A stretch of DNA of 64,000 nt from assembly GCA_034432375.1 (NCBI GenBank), contig DAOUCA010000064.1:124001-188000 (forward strand), written 5' to 3'. This DNA comes from JAHBVH01 sp034432375. Lineage in GTDB: Bacteria; Chloroflexota; Anaerolineae; Caldilineales; Caldilineaceae. Below the pieces are notes generated by a model. It saw nothing but the letters and a program-made list of their open reading frames with translations, ran no database searches and was not told the DNA's origin. This document shows positions 24,533-33,400 of the stretch, piece by piece (within the stretch, counting starts at the first letter, position 1; every line of letters starts with the position of its first letter). Both the position numbers and the translations under genes were made by a program.

Positions 24533-25393
24533 TCACTCCTTGATTGCATTTGCCAAGGCAGCAAAGCCGCCCTGTGACCAACCAGCGCGTTCATTAATAC
24601 GGGCATACAACCATTGGAAGAGCGCGTCAGCTGCGTCTTCGCCACGCCAGTTACCCCACTGCTGCTCTGCATAGAGCGAGGGCACCGCAGTTGCAGCTGT
24701 CCGCTTACCACCGTTGCCGTCGCCACTGACATAGGTGTCGACAATCACACGCGCACCATAGTGCAAAAGTAAGCTGCCAAAGCTTTCTACATTGGAATAG
24801 GGCAGACAGGGGCTGACGGTAATCTGTACCTGTAAACCGGCTTCAAGGGCCCGCTGTAAGGTTTGGAGGCGGCGGTCGATGGAGGGGCAGCGCGGTGTGA
24901 CTGCACTGCGGACTGTGTCCAAATCCGTTTCCAGCGTGAAGTTGAGCCAACAGCATTTACCCAAGGCGGCGATGCGTGCAAAGTCATCTTCAACGAGTGG
25001 CGAACGGGTTTGGATAATAAGAAGGCCAGGGGGACGCTCGATCAAAGCATCCAAACAAGCACGACTTAAGCGCCAACGACGCTCGGCCCCTTGATAGGGA
25101 TCGGTGGCACTGGACATAAAGATGGCAGTCGTTGACAACAGCCCTTTTTTTTCCAAGCGACCTAGTTCGACGCGTAGTTTGTCGGCTATCCCACTACGCG
25201 GGTGGGCATACTCTCCCCAAACGCGCGCCGGTTGGTGAAAGTGGTGAACGCTCAGCCCTTTGACGTAACAATACTCGCAACCAAAAGTGCAGCCAATATA
25301 GGGCTGAAGCGTATGGGTAAAGCCGGCCAGGAACCCGCCGGTTTTGGTGAGTGCGCCACTAGCTGGGCGCGTCGTGCTATCAATTGCGGCCAT
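24533..25393 (-). CDS. Radical SAM protein, SplB-like family
   Basis: The N-terminal region has Cys35-x3-Cys39-x2-Cys42 in YIGCTFGCEYCYVKG, which binds the 4Fe-4S cluster of radical SAM enzymes. The following layout (FMSSATDPYQGAERRWRLSRACLDAL, LIIQTRSPLVEDD, LNFTLETD) matches the group related to spore photoproduct lyase that is widespread in non-sporing bacteria and functionally unassigned. The 286-residue length is usual. It starts 3 nt after the stop of the HAD gene, so the two are co-transcribed. A DNA-repair role is a possibility, not shown here. Confidence 0.85.
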   Translation of the reverse strand: MAAIDSTTRPASGALTKTGGFLAGFTHTLQPYIGCTFGCEYCYVKGLSVHHFHQPARVWGEYAHPRSGIADKLRVELGRLEKKGLLSTTAIFMSSATDPYQGAERRWRLSRACLDALIERPPGLLIIQTRSPLVEDDFARIAALGKCCWLNFTLETDLDTVRSAVTPRCPSIDRRLQTLQRALEAGLQVQITVSPCLPYSNVESFGSLLLHYGARVIVDTYVSGDGNGGKRTAATAVPSLYAEQQWGNWRGEDAADALFQWLYARINERAGWSQGGFAALANAIKE

Positions 25394-25396
25394 CGA

Positions 25397-25999
25397 TTAT
25401 GCATCCTTGGCGAGCCATGCTTCTAACTGTGGACGGGTAATTGTCCAATCCGTGTGGACAATACCAGCCAGCCCCAACGCCCGCGCAGCTGCGACATTTT
25501 CGGCGATATCGTCAATAAAGATGGCTTGTTCCGGCAGTACGCTGAGCAGTTCCAAAGCCAATTCAAAGATGGCCGGATCAGGCTTGTGTAGGGCGACTTC
25601 ATTGCTCATCATCACCAAATCTAGCTGGATCAATTCGGGAACCTGCTCATCGAGCCAGCGCACATGGGCATCATTGGTGTTGCTGATGATGGCAACGGTC
25701 ACATTGGGCCGTTGTTGCAGCGCAACGGCATAGGCCAAGGCAGCCTCGTTGCGTTGAATACCGGTAGCATAGCTGTTAATAAAGTTGGCAAAATCGCTCT
25801 GAAGACCAGCCTCTTTGACCAACAGTTCGTAAAATTCCTCGGCGCTCAGTTCGCCGACGCCCAATGCCATCGCATGGGTGAGCATCAATTGCTCAACCGC
25901 GGCGAGACCAGCCGTGGCGTGGTCAGCTACTGCGGCGACCGTGGCCTGATGATCATAATCAACGAGTACGCGGCCAAGATCAAAGAGAATCGCTTTCAT
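25397..25999 (-). CDS. HAD-like phosphatase resembling YihX
   Basis: Motif I is FDLGRVLVD (Asp7), with Gly in place of the second Asp as in YihX-type alpha-D-glucose 1-phosphatases. Motif II is VAIISNTNDAH, and motif IV is AIFIDDIAENVAAARALG. The cap lies between motifs I and II, so this is a subfamily IA HAD hydrolase of 200 residues. It leads a short minus-strand operon with the radical SAM gene. Its substrate is not determined by context; a sugar phosphate is plausible because galT and a sugar kinase lie next downstream. Confidence 0.85.
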   Translation of the reverse strand: MKAILFDLGRVLVDYDHQATVAAVADHATAGLAAVEQLMLTHAMALGVGELSAEEFYELLVKEAGLQSDFANFINSYATGIQRNEAALAYAVALQQRPNVTVAIISNTNDAHVRWLDEQVPELIQLDLVMMSNEVALHKPDPAIFELALELLSVLPEQAIFIDDIAENVAAARALGLAGIVHTDWTITRPQLEAWLAKDA

Positions 26000-26574
26000 G
26001 GGCTCACTTTCAACAAGATCGTTCTAAATTTGTAACAACTCATGCATACAGCACGCTTCAGCGCGCCACGCTCTCCACCTGAAATTGTAGGACAACCCTT
26101 TCTTTAGACAGTGCGACGAACTTAAGGAGTTGTCTATATTTTATACGCAATGAGGTGATTATCATACCATAGAGTGCTCAGCATTAATAAACGCTCACCG
26201 ATTAATTAAAGCACCGGTTAAGTTGACGGTCGCCCATCTATCATGTATGCTATATGCTATAGTATTTGTAGACCGTTATGGCATAGCGTGAAATAAAGTG
26301 AAAGCTTTTTAGAGTCAAACAGTGTCGGCAACGGGTTATCGACACTGAATGTCAATTCATAATTACGAGCGTAGTGGATCGTAGGGTATGCCACTCTACC
26401 AGATCTGCTTGCACATCGCAGTGCTCACCTCATCTAATTCCGCTTACGCATCCCAAATGCGGTTGCTCATCAGTCGGACAAGTAGTCCATGACACCCTAG
26501 TTTATTCGCAATGGTATTCGCGCCGAAGCACGTATAGACCGAGTAAACCATCCACCTACTGAGTAAATATTATC
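26000..26574. other. AT-rich intergenic region between divergent operons
   Basis: No gene is supported. It contains a short tandem TATGCTATATGCTATA near 26247-26264 and an 8-bp hairpin CAGTGTCG (26320-26327) with CGACACTG (26340-26347). It must hold the promoters of the HAD/radical SAM operon (leftward) and the mrp operon (rightward), but no convincing -35/-10 pair was found. Confidence 0.4.
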
Positions 26575-28950
26575 GTGTCAATCTTTGCTTTTCATCTCGT
26601 ACTCCTTGCCCTTGCAGCTCCCTTCCTTTGGCTGATTCGTCCACATCGGCTAGCCTTTGCCGGTTGGTTGGCGGCCATTCCGCCGGCGGTTGTCACCGGT
26701 TGGCTGCTGCTACAGCTACCTGCTATTGCCAATGGTCAAATCCTTAGCAAAGAGATTGCCTGGTCCCCCGCGTTGGGTCTATCGCTCAGTTTCCGGCTGG
26801 ATGGGTTGGCGCTCTTCTTTAGCCTGATCATCACAGGCATCGGAACCTGTATTGCCCTGTACACTGCCTATTACTTTGCCGACAATCCCCGCTTGGGCTA
26901 CTTTTACAGCCTGCTCTTTCTCTTTATGGCAAGCATGGTAGGGTTGGTTTGGGCCGATAATCTGCTGACCCTCTTTGTCTTTTGGGAAGGCACCAGTATT
27001 ACCAGCTTCCTCCTGATCTCCTTCAACCATGAAGATGCCAAAGCCGAGGCAGGGGCACGCACGGCGTTTATTGTCACGGGGCTTGGCGCGCTGGCTATGT
27101 TGGCCGGACTGATCCTATTGTCACAGGCGACGGGCACCTATACAATTAGCACCATTTTGGCAACCCCGCATCTCAATCAGTCGCCACTATACACGGCTGC
27201 ACTCGTTTTGATCCTATTGGGTGCCTTTACAAAATCCGCGCAATTCCCCTTCCACTTCTGGTTGCCTGGTGCCATGGCCGCCCCGACACCGGCCAGTGCC
27301 TATCTACATTCGGCAACGATGGTCAAAGCGGGAATCTATCTCCTGGCCCGTCTGCACCCCGCCCTTCACGACAGCGATATTTGGTTTTGGACGTTGCTGC
27401 TCGGCGGTGGAATCACCATGTTGCTGGGGGCCTTTAGTGCCTTTCGCCACCACGATCTAAAGGCAATTTTGGCTAATGCCACGCTTAGCCAATTAGGGAT
27501 TTTGGTGATGTTGCTGGCCTTCGATAGTGAGTACGCTTATTTAGCAGTGATTGTGGGCACGCTCGCCCATGCGCTTTACAAAGGACCACTCTTTATGCTC
27601 GCCGGGATCGTCGATCATGCGATGGAGACGCGCGATATTCGGCGGCTAGCTGGCTTGCGGACCGTTATGCCTGTCGTTACCGTCGTGGCCGTATTGGCGA
27701 CATTGTCCATGGCGGGCTTGCCCCCACTCTTTGGCTTTTTGGCGAAAGAGACGTTGCTCGAGACTTTCCACCACTTTGCAGAACAGGATAATCCGCTCAT
27801 TGGGTATGTGGGGATGGCGGTAGGGGCTTTGGGCGGTGCGCTCTTCGTCGGCTATAGCTTGATGTTGCTGTGGGAGCCCTTTTTTCGCAAAGAAGCACCC
27901 GCGCCAAGTCCGGCCCATTTGCACCATGCGCCGCCCTTTCCCTTTGTTCTACCAGCGTTGTTACTTGTCGTCATTGGTACGGTGATCCCGCTTGCGTTGC
28001 CGTGGGTAGAAAAGGGGCTGTTGATTGCACCGGCAGGTTCAATTGCCGGGGTGACCTTGGATGCACATTTGGCGCTGTGGCATGGCTTTACGCCAGTCTT
28101 TCTAACCAGCCTGGGCGCGATTGCGCTAGGCATAGGGATCTTTTGGCAACGAGCCCAGATGCGGGCGATCTTTCGCTATGTGCCTACTTGGCTCAATGGT
28201 CAACTTGTTTATGAACGATGCTACAAAGGCAGTTATGCGCTAGCACGCCTGGTAACGCGCGCCATCCAGGGAGGACGGCTGGAGGGACAGGTCAGCATCA
28301 CCTTAATTTTTGCCGTGATGGCCGTTGGCTATGCGCTGCTGCTACGCGGTGGCCTCTACAATTTGCGGATCGACTGGAGCCACAGACCTGAGTTTCAGGA
28401 GGTTATTCTGGCTGGGCTGGCCATTGTAGCTGCAGTGATCACAGTCCGGGCAAAGCGTCGGCTGAGTGCAATTATTAGCATCGGCATTGTCGGCGTGGTG
28501 GTGACGCTCGCCTTCGCCTTTTTCGGAGCCCCGGATTTGGCGCTTACGCAACTCCTAATTGAAGTACTCACCGTTGTCCTGCTGATCCTGGTCTTCCACC
28601 GGATTCCACCGCGCGAGCACCCCAAAACGCCGAAATTGTTGCATCTACGCAATGTCGTGATCGCGATTGCCATGGGGGCTGTTGGTTTTGGCTTGGCGTT
28701 GGTTGGGGTAGATGGCCCCTATCAACGCAGCATTAGCGACTTTTTTGCGCTCAATTCGGTGCCGGCCGCGCATGGCGGCAATATTGTCAATGTGATTCTG
28801 GTTGATTTCCGTGGCTTTGACACAATGGGGGAGATCACCGTTTTGGCCATTGCGGCTGTAGGCGGCTATGCCCTGTTACGCGCTTCTCATCTACGCCGTC
28901 TTCCCAAAGCCGCTTCACAAGCGCTAGCGGAAAAGCGACAAGGAGATTGA
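26575..28950 (+). CDS. mrpA: Mrp Na+/H+ antiporter subunit A
   Basis: The 791-residue polytopic protein starts at GTG 26575. Residues about 60-430 form an NADH dehydrogenase L-type antiporter domain, with the conserved Glu in FWEGTSITSFLLI (about 136) and Lys in FTKSAQFPFHFWLPGAM (about 219) that carry protons in this family. The C-terminal part adds the MbhD-like region GAPDLALTQLLIEVLTVVLLIL and an MbhE/MrpB-like end, as usual for full-length MrpA. It opens the operon mrpABCDEFG, whose products form one membrane complex exchanging Na+ or other cations for protons. mrpB follows without a gap. Confidence 0.93.
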   Translation: MSIFAFHLVLLALAAPFLWLIRPHRLAFAGWLAAIPPAVVTGWLLLQLPAIANGQILSKEIAWSPALGLSLSFRLDGLALFFSLIITGIGTCIALYTAYYFADNPRLGYFYSLLFLFMASMVGLVWADNLLTLFVFWEGTSITSFLLISFNHEDAKAEAGARTAFIVTGLGALAMLAGLILLSQATGTYTISTILATPHLNQSPLYTAALVLILLGAFTKSAQFPFHFWLPGAMAAPTPASAYLHSATMVKAGIYLLARLHPALHDSDIWFWTLLLGGGITMLLGAFSAFRHHDLKAILANATLSQLGILVMLLAFDSEYAYLAVIVGTLAHALYKGPLFMLAGIVDHAMETRDIRRLAGLRTVMPVVTVVAVLATLSMAGLPPLFGFLAKETLLETFHHFAEQDNPLIGYVGMAVGALGGALFVGYSLMLLWEPFFRKEAPAPSPAHLHHAPPFPFVLPALLLVVIGTVIPLALPWVEKGLLIAPAGSIAGVTLDAHLALWHGFTPVFLTSLGAIALGIGIFWQRAQMRAIFRYVPTWLNGQLVYERCYKGSYALARLVTRAIQGGRLEGQVSITLIFAVMAVGYALLLRGGLYNLRIDWSHRPEFQEVILAGLAIVAAVITVRAKRRLSAIISIGIVGVVVTLAFAFFGAPDLALTQLLIEVLTVVLLILVFHRIPPREHPKTPKLLHLRNVVIAIAMGAVGFGLALVGVDGPYQRSISDFFALNSVPAAHGGNIVNVILVDFRGFDTMGEITVLAIAAVGGYALLRASHLRRLPKAASQALAEKRQGD

Positions 28951-29379
28951 ATGCCTGAACTCTATTTACGAGTGCTGGACCGAGGGCTAACCCCCATTTT
29001 ACTGCTACTGGCCGTCATTCTGTTGCTAGCCGGTCACAATAGCCCGGGCGGTGGCTTTATTGCCGGGCTTGTTGTGGCGGCCGCCTTTGAATTGCAGATT
29101 TTAAGCCGCGGTGATCAGTTTGTACGGCAGACGATCGGGCGCTATTTACAGCCACTGATGGGCATCGGTCTACTCATGGCCGTCACCGCCGCGACCTTAG
29201 GTATCTTCCAAGGGGGATTTTTTAAAGGGGTCTGGTGGGAAGGCCACTTGGGGCCGATCACATTGGAGCTTGGCACCCCCATGCTCTTTGATTTTGGTGT
29301 CTTCTTTGTCGTGCTCTCGGTGGTAACCTCCTATCTGTTAGGGTTGAGCAATGTAGAAGAGCCGTTGGAGAATAGGTGA
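28951..29379 (+). CDS. mrpB: Mrp Na+/H+ antiporter subunit B
   Basis: This 142-residue protein has four predicted membrane helices and the MrpB core LLAVILLLAGHNSPGGGFIAGLVVAAAFELQ. It starts immediately after the mrpA stop with AAGGAGAT as its binding site. It is part of the Mrp antiporter complex. Confidence 0.92.
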   Translation: MPELYLRVLDRGLTPILLLLAVILLLAGHNSPGGGFIAGLVVAAAFELQILSRGDQFVRQTIGRYLQPLMGIGLLMAVTAATLGIFQGGFFKGVWWEGHLGPITLELGTPMLFDFGVFFVVLSVVTSYLLGLSNVEEPLENR

Positions 29380-29437
29380 GTCGGTAAAGCGGTAAAGAAT
29401 GATAACAGGTAGAGATGTAGGAAACGATGGGGTCTGA

Positions 29438-29914
29438 ATGTTAGGTTTACTACACGCGGTGATTGTGGGAACACTCTTTGGGACGGGTACGTACATGCTC
29501 CTACAACGTAGTCCCATTCGCTTGATTCTGGGTCTTGGCTTGCTGAGCCATGGCGTCAATTTGCTGCTCTTTAGCACGGGAATGCTCCGGCGCGGATTGC
29601 CCCCCATTGTGGCTGATAAGGCTAACTTCCACGGTAACATTGGCGCGTTTGTCGATCCGCTGCCACAGGCGTTGATTCTGACAGCCATTGTGATTAGCTT
29701 TGGCATTACTGCCTTTATCGTCGTGCTGGTCAACCGACGCAGTGCACTCATCCACGAAGAGGAGGAAGCGCTCCCTGGCGATCCCTTTGCACTGGGTCCA
29801 CTTACGCCACAAATGGCACAAGCCGGGGAAGATGATTATGAGTACCTGGAATATACATTGGTTGATGAGTATCGCAGGGGGAAGAGGGAGAGTGGTAGAT
29901 CAGTAAATCAGTAG
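29438..29914 (+). CDS. mrpC: Mrp Na+/H+ antiporter subunit C
   Basis: The protein resembles NuoK: three membrane helices with LILGLGLLSHGVNLLLFSTGML and the signature DPLPQALILTAIVISFGITAFIVVL. At 158 residues it carries a longer acidic, hydrophilic C-terminus (EEEEALPGDPF, EDDYEYLEYTL) than minimal MrpC. It lies 58 nt after mrpB; that gap contains a small GGTAGAGATGTAGG stretch related to the microsatellites found elsewhere. Confidence 0.92.
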   Translation: MLGLLHAVIVGTLFGTGTYMLLQRSPIRLILGLGLLSHGVNLLLFSTGMLRRGLPPIVADKANFHGNIGAFVDPLPQALILTAIVISFGITAFIVVLVNRRSALIHEEEEALPGDPFALGPLTPQMAQAGEDDYEYLEYTLVDEYRRGKRESGRSVNQ

Positions 29915-30110
29915 ACAGGGTAATCGGTTCGCCGGCTCTTCATCCTTTAGGGTGGATCGGGGGATTCACCCTAAGGGATGCCGGTTGCGTAGGCGGCACT
30001 GATCCTCACGAAAGCGCGAAGAACCGGTTCGCCTATCTACCTGTTTACCTGTTAACTTGTCTACTTGTTTACTTGTCTACCTTCCCCCCACAAAGAGAAG
30101 CGATGTACGC
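29915..30110. repeat. Repeat-rich insertion between mrpC and mrpD
   Basis: The 196-nt gap holds an 11-bp hairpin (CCTTTAGGGTG 29944-29954 with CACCCTAAGGG 29967-29977, one wobble) and flanking CGGTTCGCC direct repeats near 29926 and 30026. It ends with pyrimidine microsatellite units CTACCTGTTTACCTG and CTACTTGTTTACTTGTCTACC at about 30037-30080. Within an operon such a gap is unusual. Confidence 0.6.
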
Positions 30111-31682
30111 ATGACCTTAAATCCAAATTGGTTAGCTGTTCCGATCGTATTGCCGATGATTGCTGCTGCGCTGGGGCTGATCTTTTCGCGTTGGGGGTAT
30201 CGGCAAGCAGCGAAGATCCAACGGAGCATCACATTTGTTGCCGTTGTGGGCAATCTAGCCGTCGCACTCTTGTTGGTCAATGCGACGATTGGGGGCAATC
30301 AGCGCATTGTCTACCAGATGGGCCTGTGGGTTGCGCCCTATGGCATCACGGTGATAGCCGATGGGCTGAGTGCCATTATGCTCACCCTCACGGCAATTTT
30401 GATGACGGCGATCGTACCCTATGCCGTGGGAACCGCCGATCAGCGGGACCGTATGAACCTTTACCCGCTGATTCTCTTTCTGTTGATGGGGGTTAATGGC
30501 GCTTTTCTGGCTGGCGATCTCTTTAACCTCTATGTCTTTTTCGAGGTGCTACTCATGGCCAGCTTTGTCCTGCTGACCTTGGGGGGACAGCAAGCACAGA
30601 TTAACGGTGGCATTCGCTATGTCGTCCTCAATCTCATGGCCTCGACAATTTTTTTGGCGGCGGCAGGCTTGGCCTATGGCACGATGGGCACGCTCAATAT
30701 GGCCCATCTGGCGCAACGGATCGATCAGATTCCGCCGGCCATCGGTGCCCTCTTGGCGGGGCTACTCCTAATCGCCTATAGCAGCAAAGCAGGACTCTTT
30801 CCGCTCTTCTTCTGGCTACCGGCGAGTTACCATACGCCTCATCCAGCTGTGACAGCGCTCTTTGGTGGTCTCTTAACCAAAGTGGGGATTTATACGCTCT
30901 TTCGCATCTTCCCGCTGATTTTCCCAACCTATCTCGTCGCTTGGCAACCGCTGATTCTGACAATTGCAGGGATGACCATGTTGACTGGAGTCTTTGGTGC
31001 CATGAGCGTCGGCACGCTCCGGCGCGTCCTTAGCTTCCATGTCATCAGCCAGGTCGGCTATATGATCATGGGGCTGGGGTTGGCCGCGACAGGCAATACC
31101 GCCTTGGCTGGCTTTGCAATGGCAGCCGGTATTCTCTATCTAGTCCACCACATGATTGTCAAGACAGCACTCTTAATGGCTGGTGGTGCCGCCGAATTAG
31201 AGATGGGTAGCGGCATCTTGGCATCGAACCAACTTAACGGATTGATTACGCGGCGCCCGCTACTGGCCGTGATCTTCTTTGTGGCCGCCTTTTCGCTCGC
31301 TGGGATTCCGCCATCGAGTGGTTTTATCAGCAAGTTAGCTCTTCTCCAGAATGCGCTGAGTAGTGAACATTGGCTCATCGCAGGGGTTAGCCTGGTGGTC
31401 AGCCTGTTGACGTTGATGAGTATGATTCGGCTGTGGCAGAATGCTTTTACCGGCCACGCGACACAACCGATCTATCCGACGGCACCACTGACAACTCCGC
31501 AAGGACGTTGGTTGACACTAACCCCAATCGCCGTTTTGATTCTCTTGAGCCTCTCCATTGGCCTCTTTAGCGGTCCGGTTTTGCGCTGGACAACCATTGC
31601 AGCCCAACAGGTACTCGACCGCGACGGCTATATTCAGGCGGTAAACCCAACGGATGAAATTGTGACGTTGGAGCACAAGTAA
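30111..31682 (+). CDS. mrpD: Mrp Na+/H+ antiporter subunit D
   Basis: The start is placed at ATG 30111 after AAAGAGAAGCG; the frame is open to 30057 but that part only reads the microsatellite. The protein of about 523 residues is a NuoN/NuoM-type antiporter subunit with about 14 helices. It has the conserved Glu in FNLYVFFEVLLMASFVLL and Lys residues in IAYSSKAGLFPLFFWLPASYHTPHPAVTALFGGLLTKVGIY. Partner of MrpA in ion translocation. Confidence 0.92.
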   Translation: MTLNPNWLAVPIVLPMIAAALGLIFSRWGYRQAAKIQRSITFVAVVGNLAVALLLVNATIGGNQRIVYQMGLWVAPYGITVIADGLSAIMLTLTAILMTAIVPYAVGTADQRDRMNLYPLILFLLMGVNGAFLAGDLFNLYVFFEVLLMASFVLLTLGGQQAQINGGIRYVVLNLMASTIFLAAAGLAYGTMGTLNMAHLAQRIDQIPPAIGALLAGLLLIAYSSKAGLFPLFFWLPASYHTPHPAVTALFGGLLTKVGIYTLFRIFPLIFPTYLVAWQPLILTIAGMTMLTGVFGAMSVGTLRRVLSFHVISQVGYMIMGLGLAATGNTALAGFAMAAGILYLVHHMIVKTALLMAGGAAELEMGSGILASNQLNGLITRRPLLAVIFFVAAFSLAGIPPSSGFISKLALLQNALSSEHWLIAGVSLVVSLLTLMSMIRLWQNAFTGHATQPIYPTAPLTTPQGRWLTLTPIAVLILLSLSIGLFSGPVLRWTTIAAQQVLDRDGYIQAVNPTDEIVTLEHK

Positions 31683-31683
31683 A

Positions 31684-31717
31684 AGTAGGGAGATAGGGAG
31701 ATAGGGAGATAGGAGAT
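31684..31717 (+). repeat. GGGAGATA octamer repeat before mrpE
   Basis: About four tandem copies of GGGAGATA fill most of the 44-nt gap between mrpD and mrpE and overlap the zone of the mrpE ribosome binding site (GGAGATGGAG). Confidence 0.75.
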
Positions 31718-31726
31718 GGAGAAATA

Positions 31727-32311
31727 ATGAGTAGTAAACGGCGAAAACGGGCAAAGCCATCTGTACCTGAGCAAAAGAGAGAAACAACACAAGGCATCTC
31801 GATCTTGCCGGTGCCGGCACAGAATCTTTACCTTGTCCTATTTCTGGTCAACGTGATTTTGGCATTTGCGTGGCAGTTGGTCGTACCGATCTTTGGCAAC
31901 TTCGACTATCTGATCGGTTTTGCCATTGGCTTTGTGGTGATTTCGCTCTTTCATCGCCCCTATAGTTGGCGTGCCTATCGGCTGCTGCACTTTATTGCCT
32001 ATGTACTATGGCAAATCGTGCTAAGCAATCTGAGCATTGCCAAATTGGTTTTGCAACCGAAACCGACCCTTGATCCAGCCATTATTGCAATTCCCTTAAC
32101 CGTTTCCAGTGGGCTGGAGATCACGATTCTGGCATCCGTGATCACCTTAACTCCCGGCACGCTCAGTGTAGATTTGGGGCGCAATGCGGCAGGCCAACGG
32201 GTGCTCTATGTGCACAATCTGACAACCGGTGATCCGGAAACCTTCCGGCGTAGCATCCAACAAGGCTTTGAACGACGTCTCTTAGAAGTAACACGAGGAA
32301 CCACGGTATGA
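31727..32311 (+). CDS. mrpE: Mrp Na+/H+ antiporter subunit E
   Basis: At 194 residues it has two or three membrane helices (LYLVLFLVNVILAFAWQLVV, YLIGFAIGFVVISLF) and the MrpE core VSSGLEITILASVITLTPGTLSVDLG with a C-terminal RSIQQGFERRLLEV. A basic N-terminal extension (SSKRRKRAKPS) precedes the first helix. It overlaps mrpF by 4 nt (ATGA). Confidence 0.92.
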   Translation: MSSKRRKRAKPSVPEQKRETTQGISILPVPAQNLYLVLFLVNVILAFAWQLVVPIFGNFDYLIGFAIGFVVISLFHRPYSWRAYRLLHFIAYVLWQIVLSNLSIAKLVLQPKPTLDPAIIAIPLTVSSGLEITILASVITLTPGTLSVDLGRNAAGQRVLYVHNLTTGDPETFRRSIQQGFERRLLEVTRGTTV

Positions 32312-32583
32312 CACCCTTCGGCATTGGCATGGAAGTTCTCATTTGGATTGTGAGCATCTCCTTTGTGCTCTGCTTTTTGCGCCTCTATATTGGTCCAGAT
32401 GTGCCCAACCGCACCGTCGCCTTTGACGTAATTGCGATCCACACCGTGGCCATTGTCGCGCTCTTTGCGATTCGCAATCATTCACCTTATCTGCTTGATA
32501 TCACCATTATCACGGGTGTGTTAGGGTTTTTGGGCACCGTCATGTTTGCGCGCTATCTAGAACAGTCCCAACGCGAAGATTAA
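32308..32583 (+). CDS. mrpF: Mrp Na+/H+ antiporter subunit F
   Basis: The 91-residue protein has three membrane helices and the MrpF signature RLYIGPDVPNRTVAFDVI. It is coupled to mrpE by an ATGA overlap. Its last codons lie inside a 14-bp tandem repeat that runs past the stop. Confidence 0.92.
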   Translation: MTPFGIGMEVLIWIVSISFVLCFLRLYIGPDVPNRTVAFDVIAIHTVAIVALFAIRNHSPYLLDITIITGVLGFLGTVMFARYLEQSQRED

Positions 32584-32620
32584 AGCGCGAAGATTAAAGC
32601 GCGAAGATTAAAGCGCGAAG
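32573..32620 (+). repeat. 14-bp tandem repeat spanning the mrpF stop
   Basis: GCGAAGATTAAAGC is repeated three times plus a partial fourth copy, starting in the last codons of mrpF. The first copy contains the TAA stop. Confidence 0.85.
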
Positions 32621-32647
32621 GCTGTTTGGCTGATGAATTCAACCTAA

Positions 32648-32725
32648 GCCACAGAGGGCATAGAGAGCACAGAGAAAAGCACTTCTGCTCCTCTTCCTCT
32701 CTGGGAACTCTGCGCCCTCTGTGGC
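32648..32725. repeat. Long palindrome with CCACAGAGGGC ends
   Basis: GCCACAGAGGGC (32648-32659) is the exact reverse complement of GCCCTCTGTGGC (32714-32725), and the interior (CATAGAGAGCACAGAG..CTCTCTGGGAACTCTG) pairs further. This is a dispersed-type palindrome between mrpF and mrpG. Confidence 0.7.
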
Positions 32726-32776
32726 AAAAACGAAAGTCTGTCACTCGACCAGGTGCAGGTGCAAGAGTAAGAACCA

Positions 32777-32845
32777 ATCCTGAAAATCAGTTGTGGCTGC
32801 TTCAGTCTCACCTATCAGATAGGTGGACACAGCGAATTTCAGGAT
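32777..32845. repeat. Nested palindrome before mrpG
   Basis: ATCCTGAAA (32777-32785) pairs with TTTCAGGAT (32837-32845), and inside lies CACCTATC-A-GATAGGTG (32809-32825). It is a second distinct palindromic unit in the mrpF-mrpG gap. Confidence 0.65.
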
Positions 32846-32883
32846 AGACACTAAGATGCGAAGAGGAAAACAGGAAGATTGAG

Positions 32884-33210
32884 ATGTCACTTTTTGAATG
32901 GTTAATTCTGATCTTGGCCGGCATTGGGGTAACCTTTCTGCTACTCAGCGCGATTGGCATTTTACGGCTGCCCGATGTCTATGCACGTATGCACGCCGCC
33001 AGCAAAGCGACGACCGTGGGGGTCAGTTGTGTTTTGTTGGCAACAGGACTATACTATGAAGATTACCTTATCCGCATGGTGCTGCTGATTGTCCTCTTTT
33101 ATATTACCGGTCCCATTGCGACAACGACAATGGCACGTGCAGCCTATCGCACCTCCAAACCAGAAGAAAAGTTCAGCCTTCGCTATGATGATATGGCCAA
33201 GCAAAAGTAA
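32884..33210 (+). CDS. mrpG: Mrp Na+/H+ antiporter subunit G
   Basis: The 108-residue protein has three helices and the MrpG signature LSAIGILRLPDVYARMHAASKATTVGVSCVLLA. It is separated from mrpF by 300 nt filled with the tandem repeat and two palindromes, yet remains in operon order. Transcription may still read through, or mrpG may have its own promoter. Confidence 0.92.
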   Translation: MSLFEWLILILAGIGVTFLLLSAIGILRLPDVYARMHAASKATTVGVSCVLLATGLYYEDYLIRMVLLIVLFYITGPIATTTMARAAYRTSKPEEKFSLRYDDMAKQK

Positions 33211-33400
33211 TTCCCCACCAACAATACCACCCTGAAAATTTATAGGAGTTACGCTGAGTGCGGGTTGCATAGCGAATTGTTCAGCGCAATGAGATCGAGC
33301 GTTGCATAATTCCTAGCCACCCAATTTTCGTAAACCGCGTAAATGTGGCAAATATTACGCGCGACGTTCACGCAACACGCAACACGAACTAGGAGACCTT

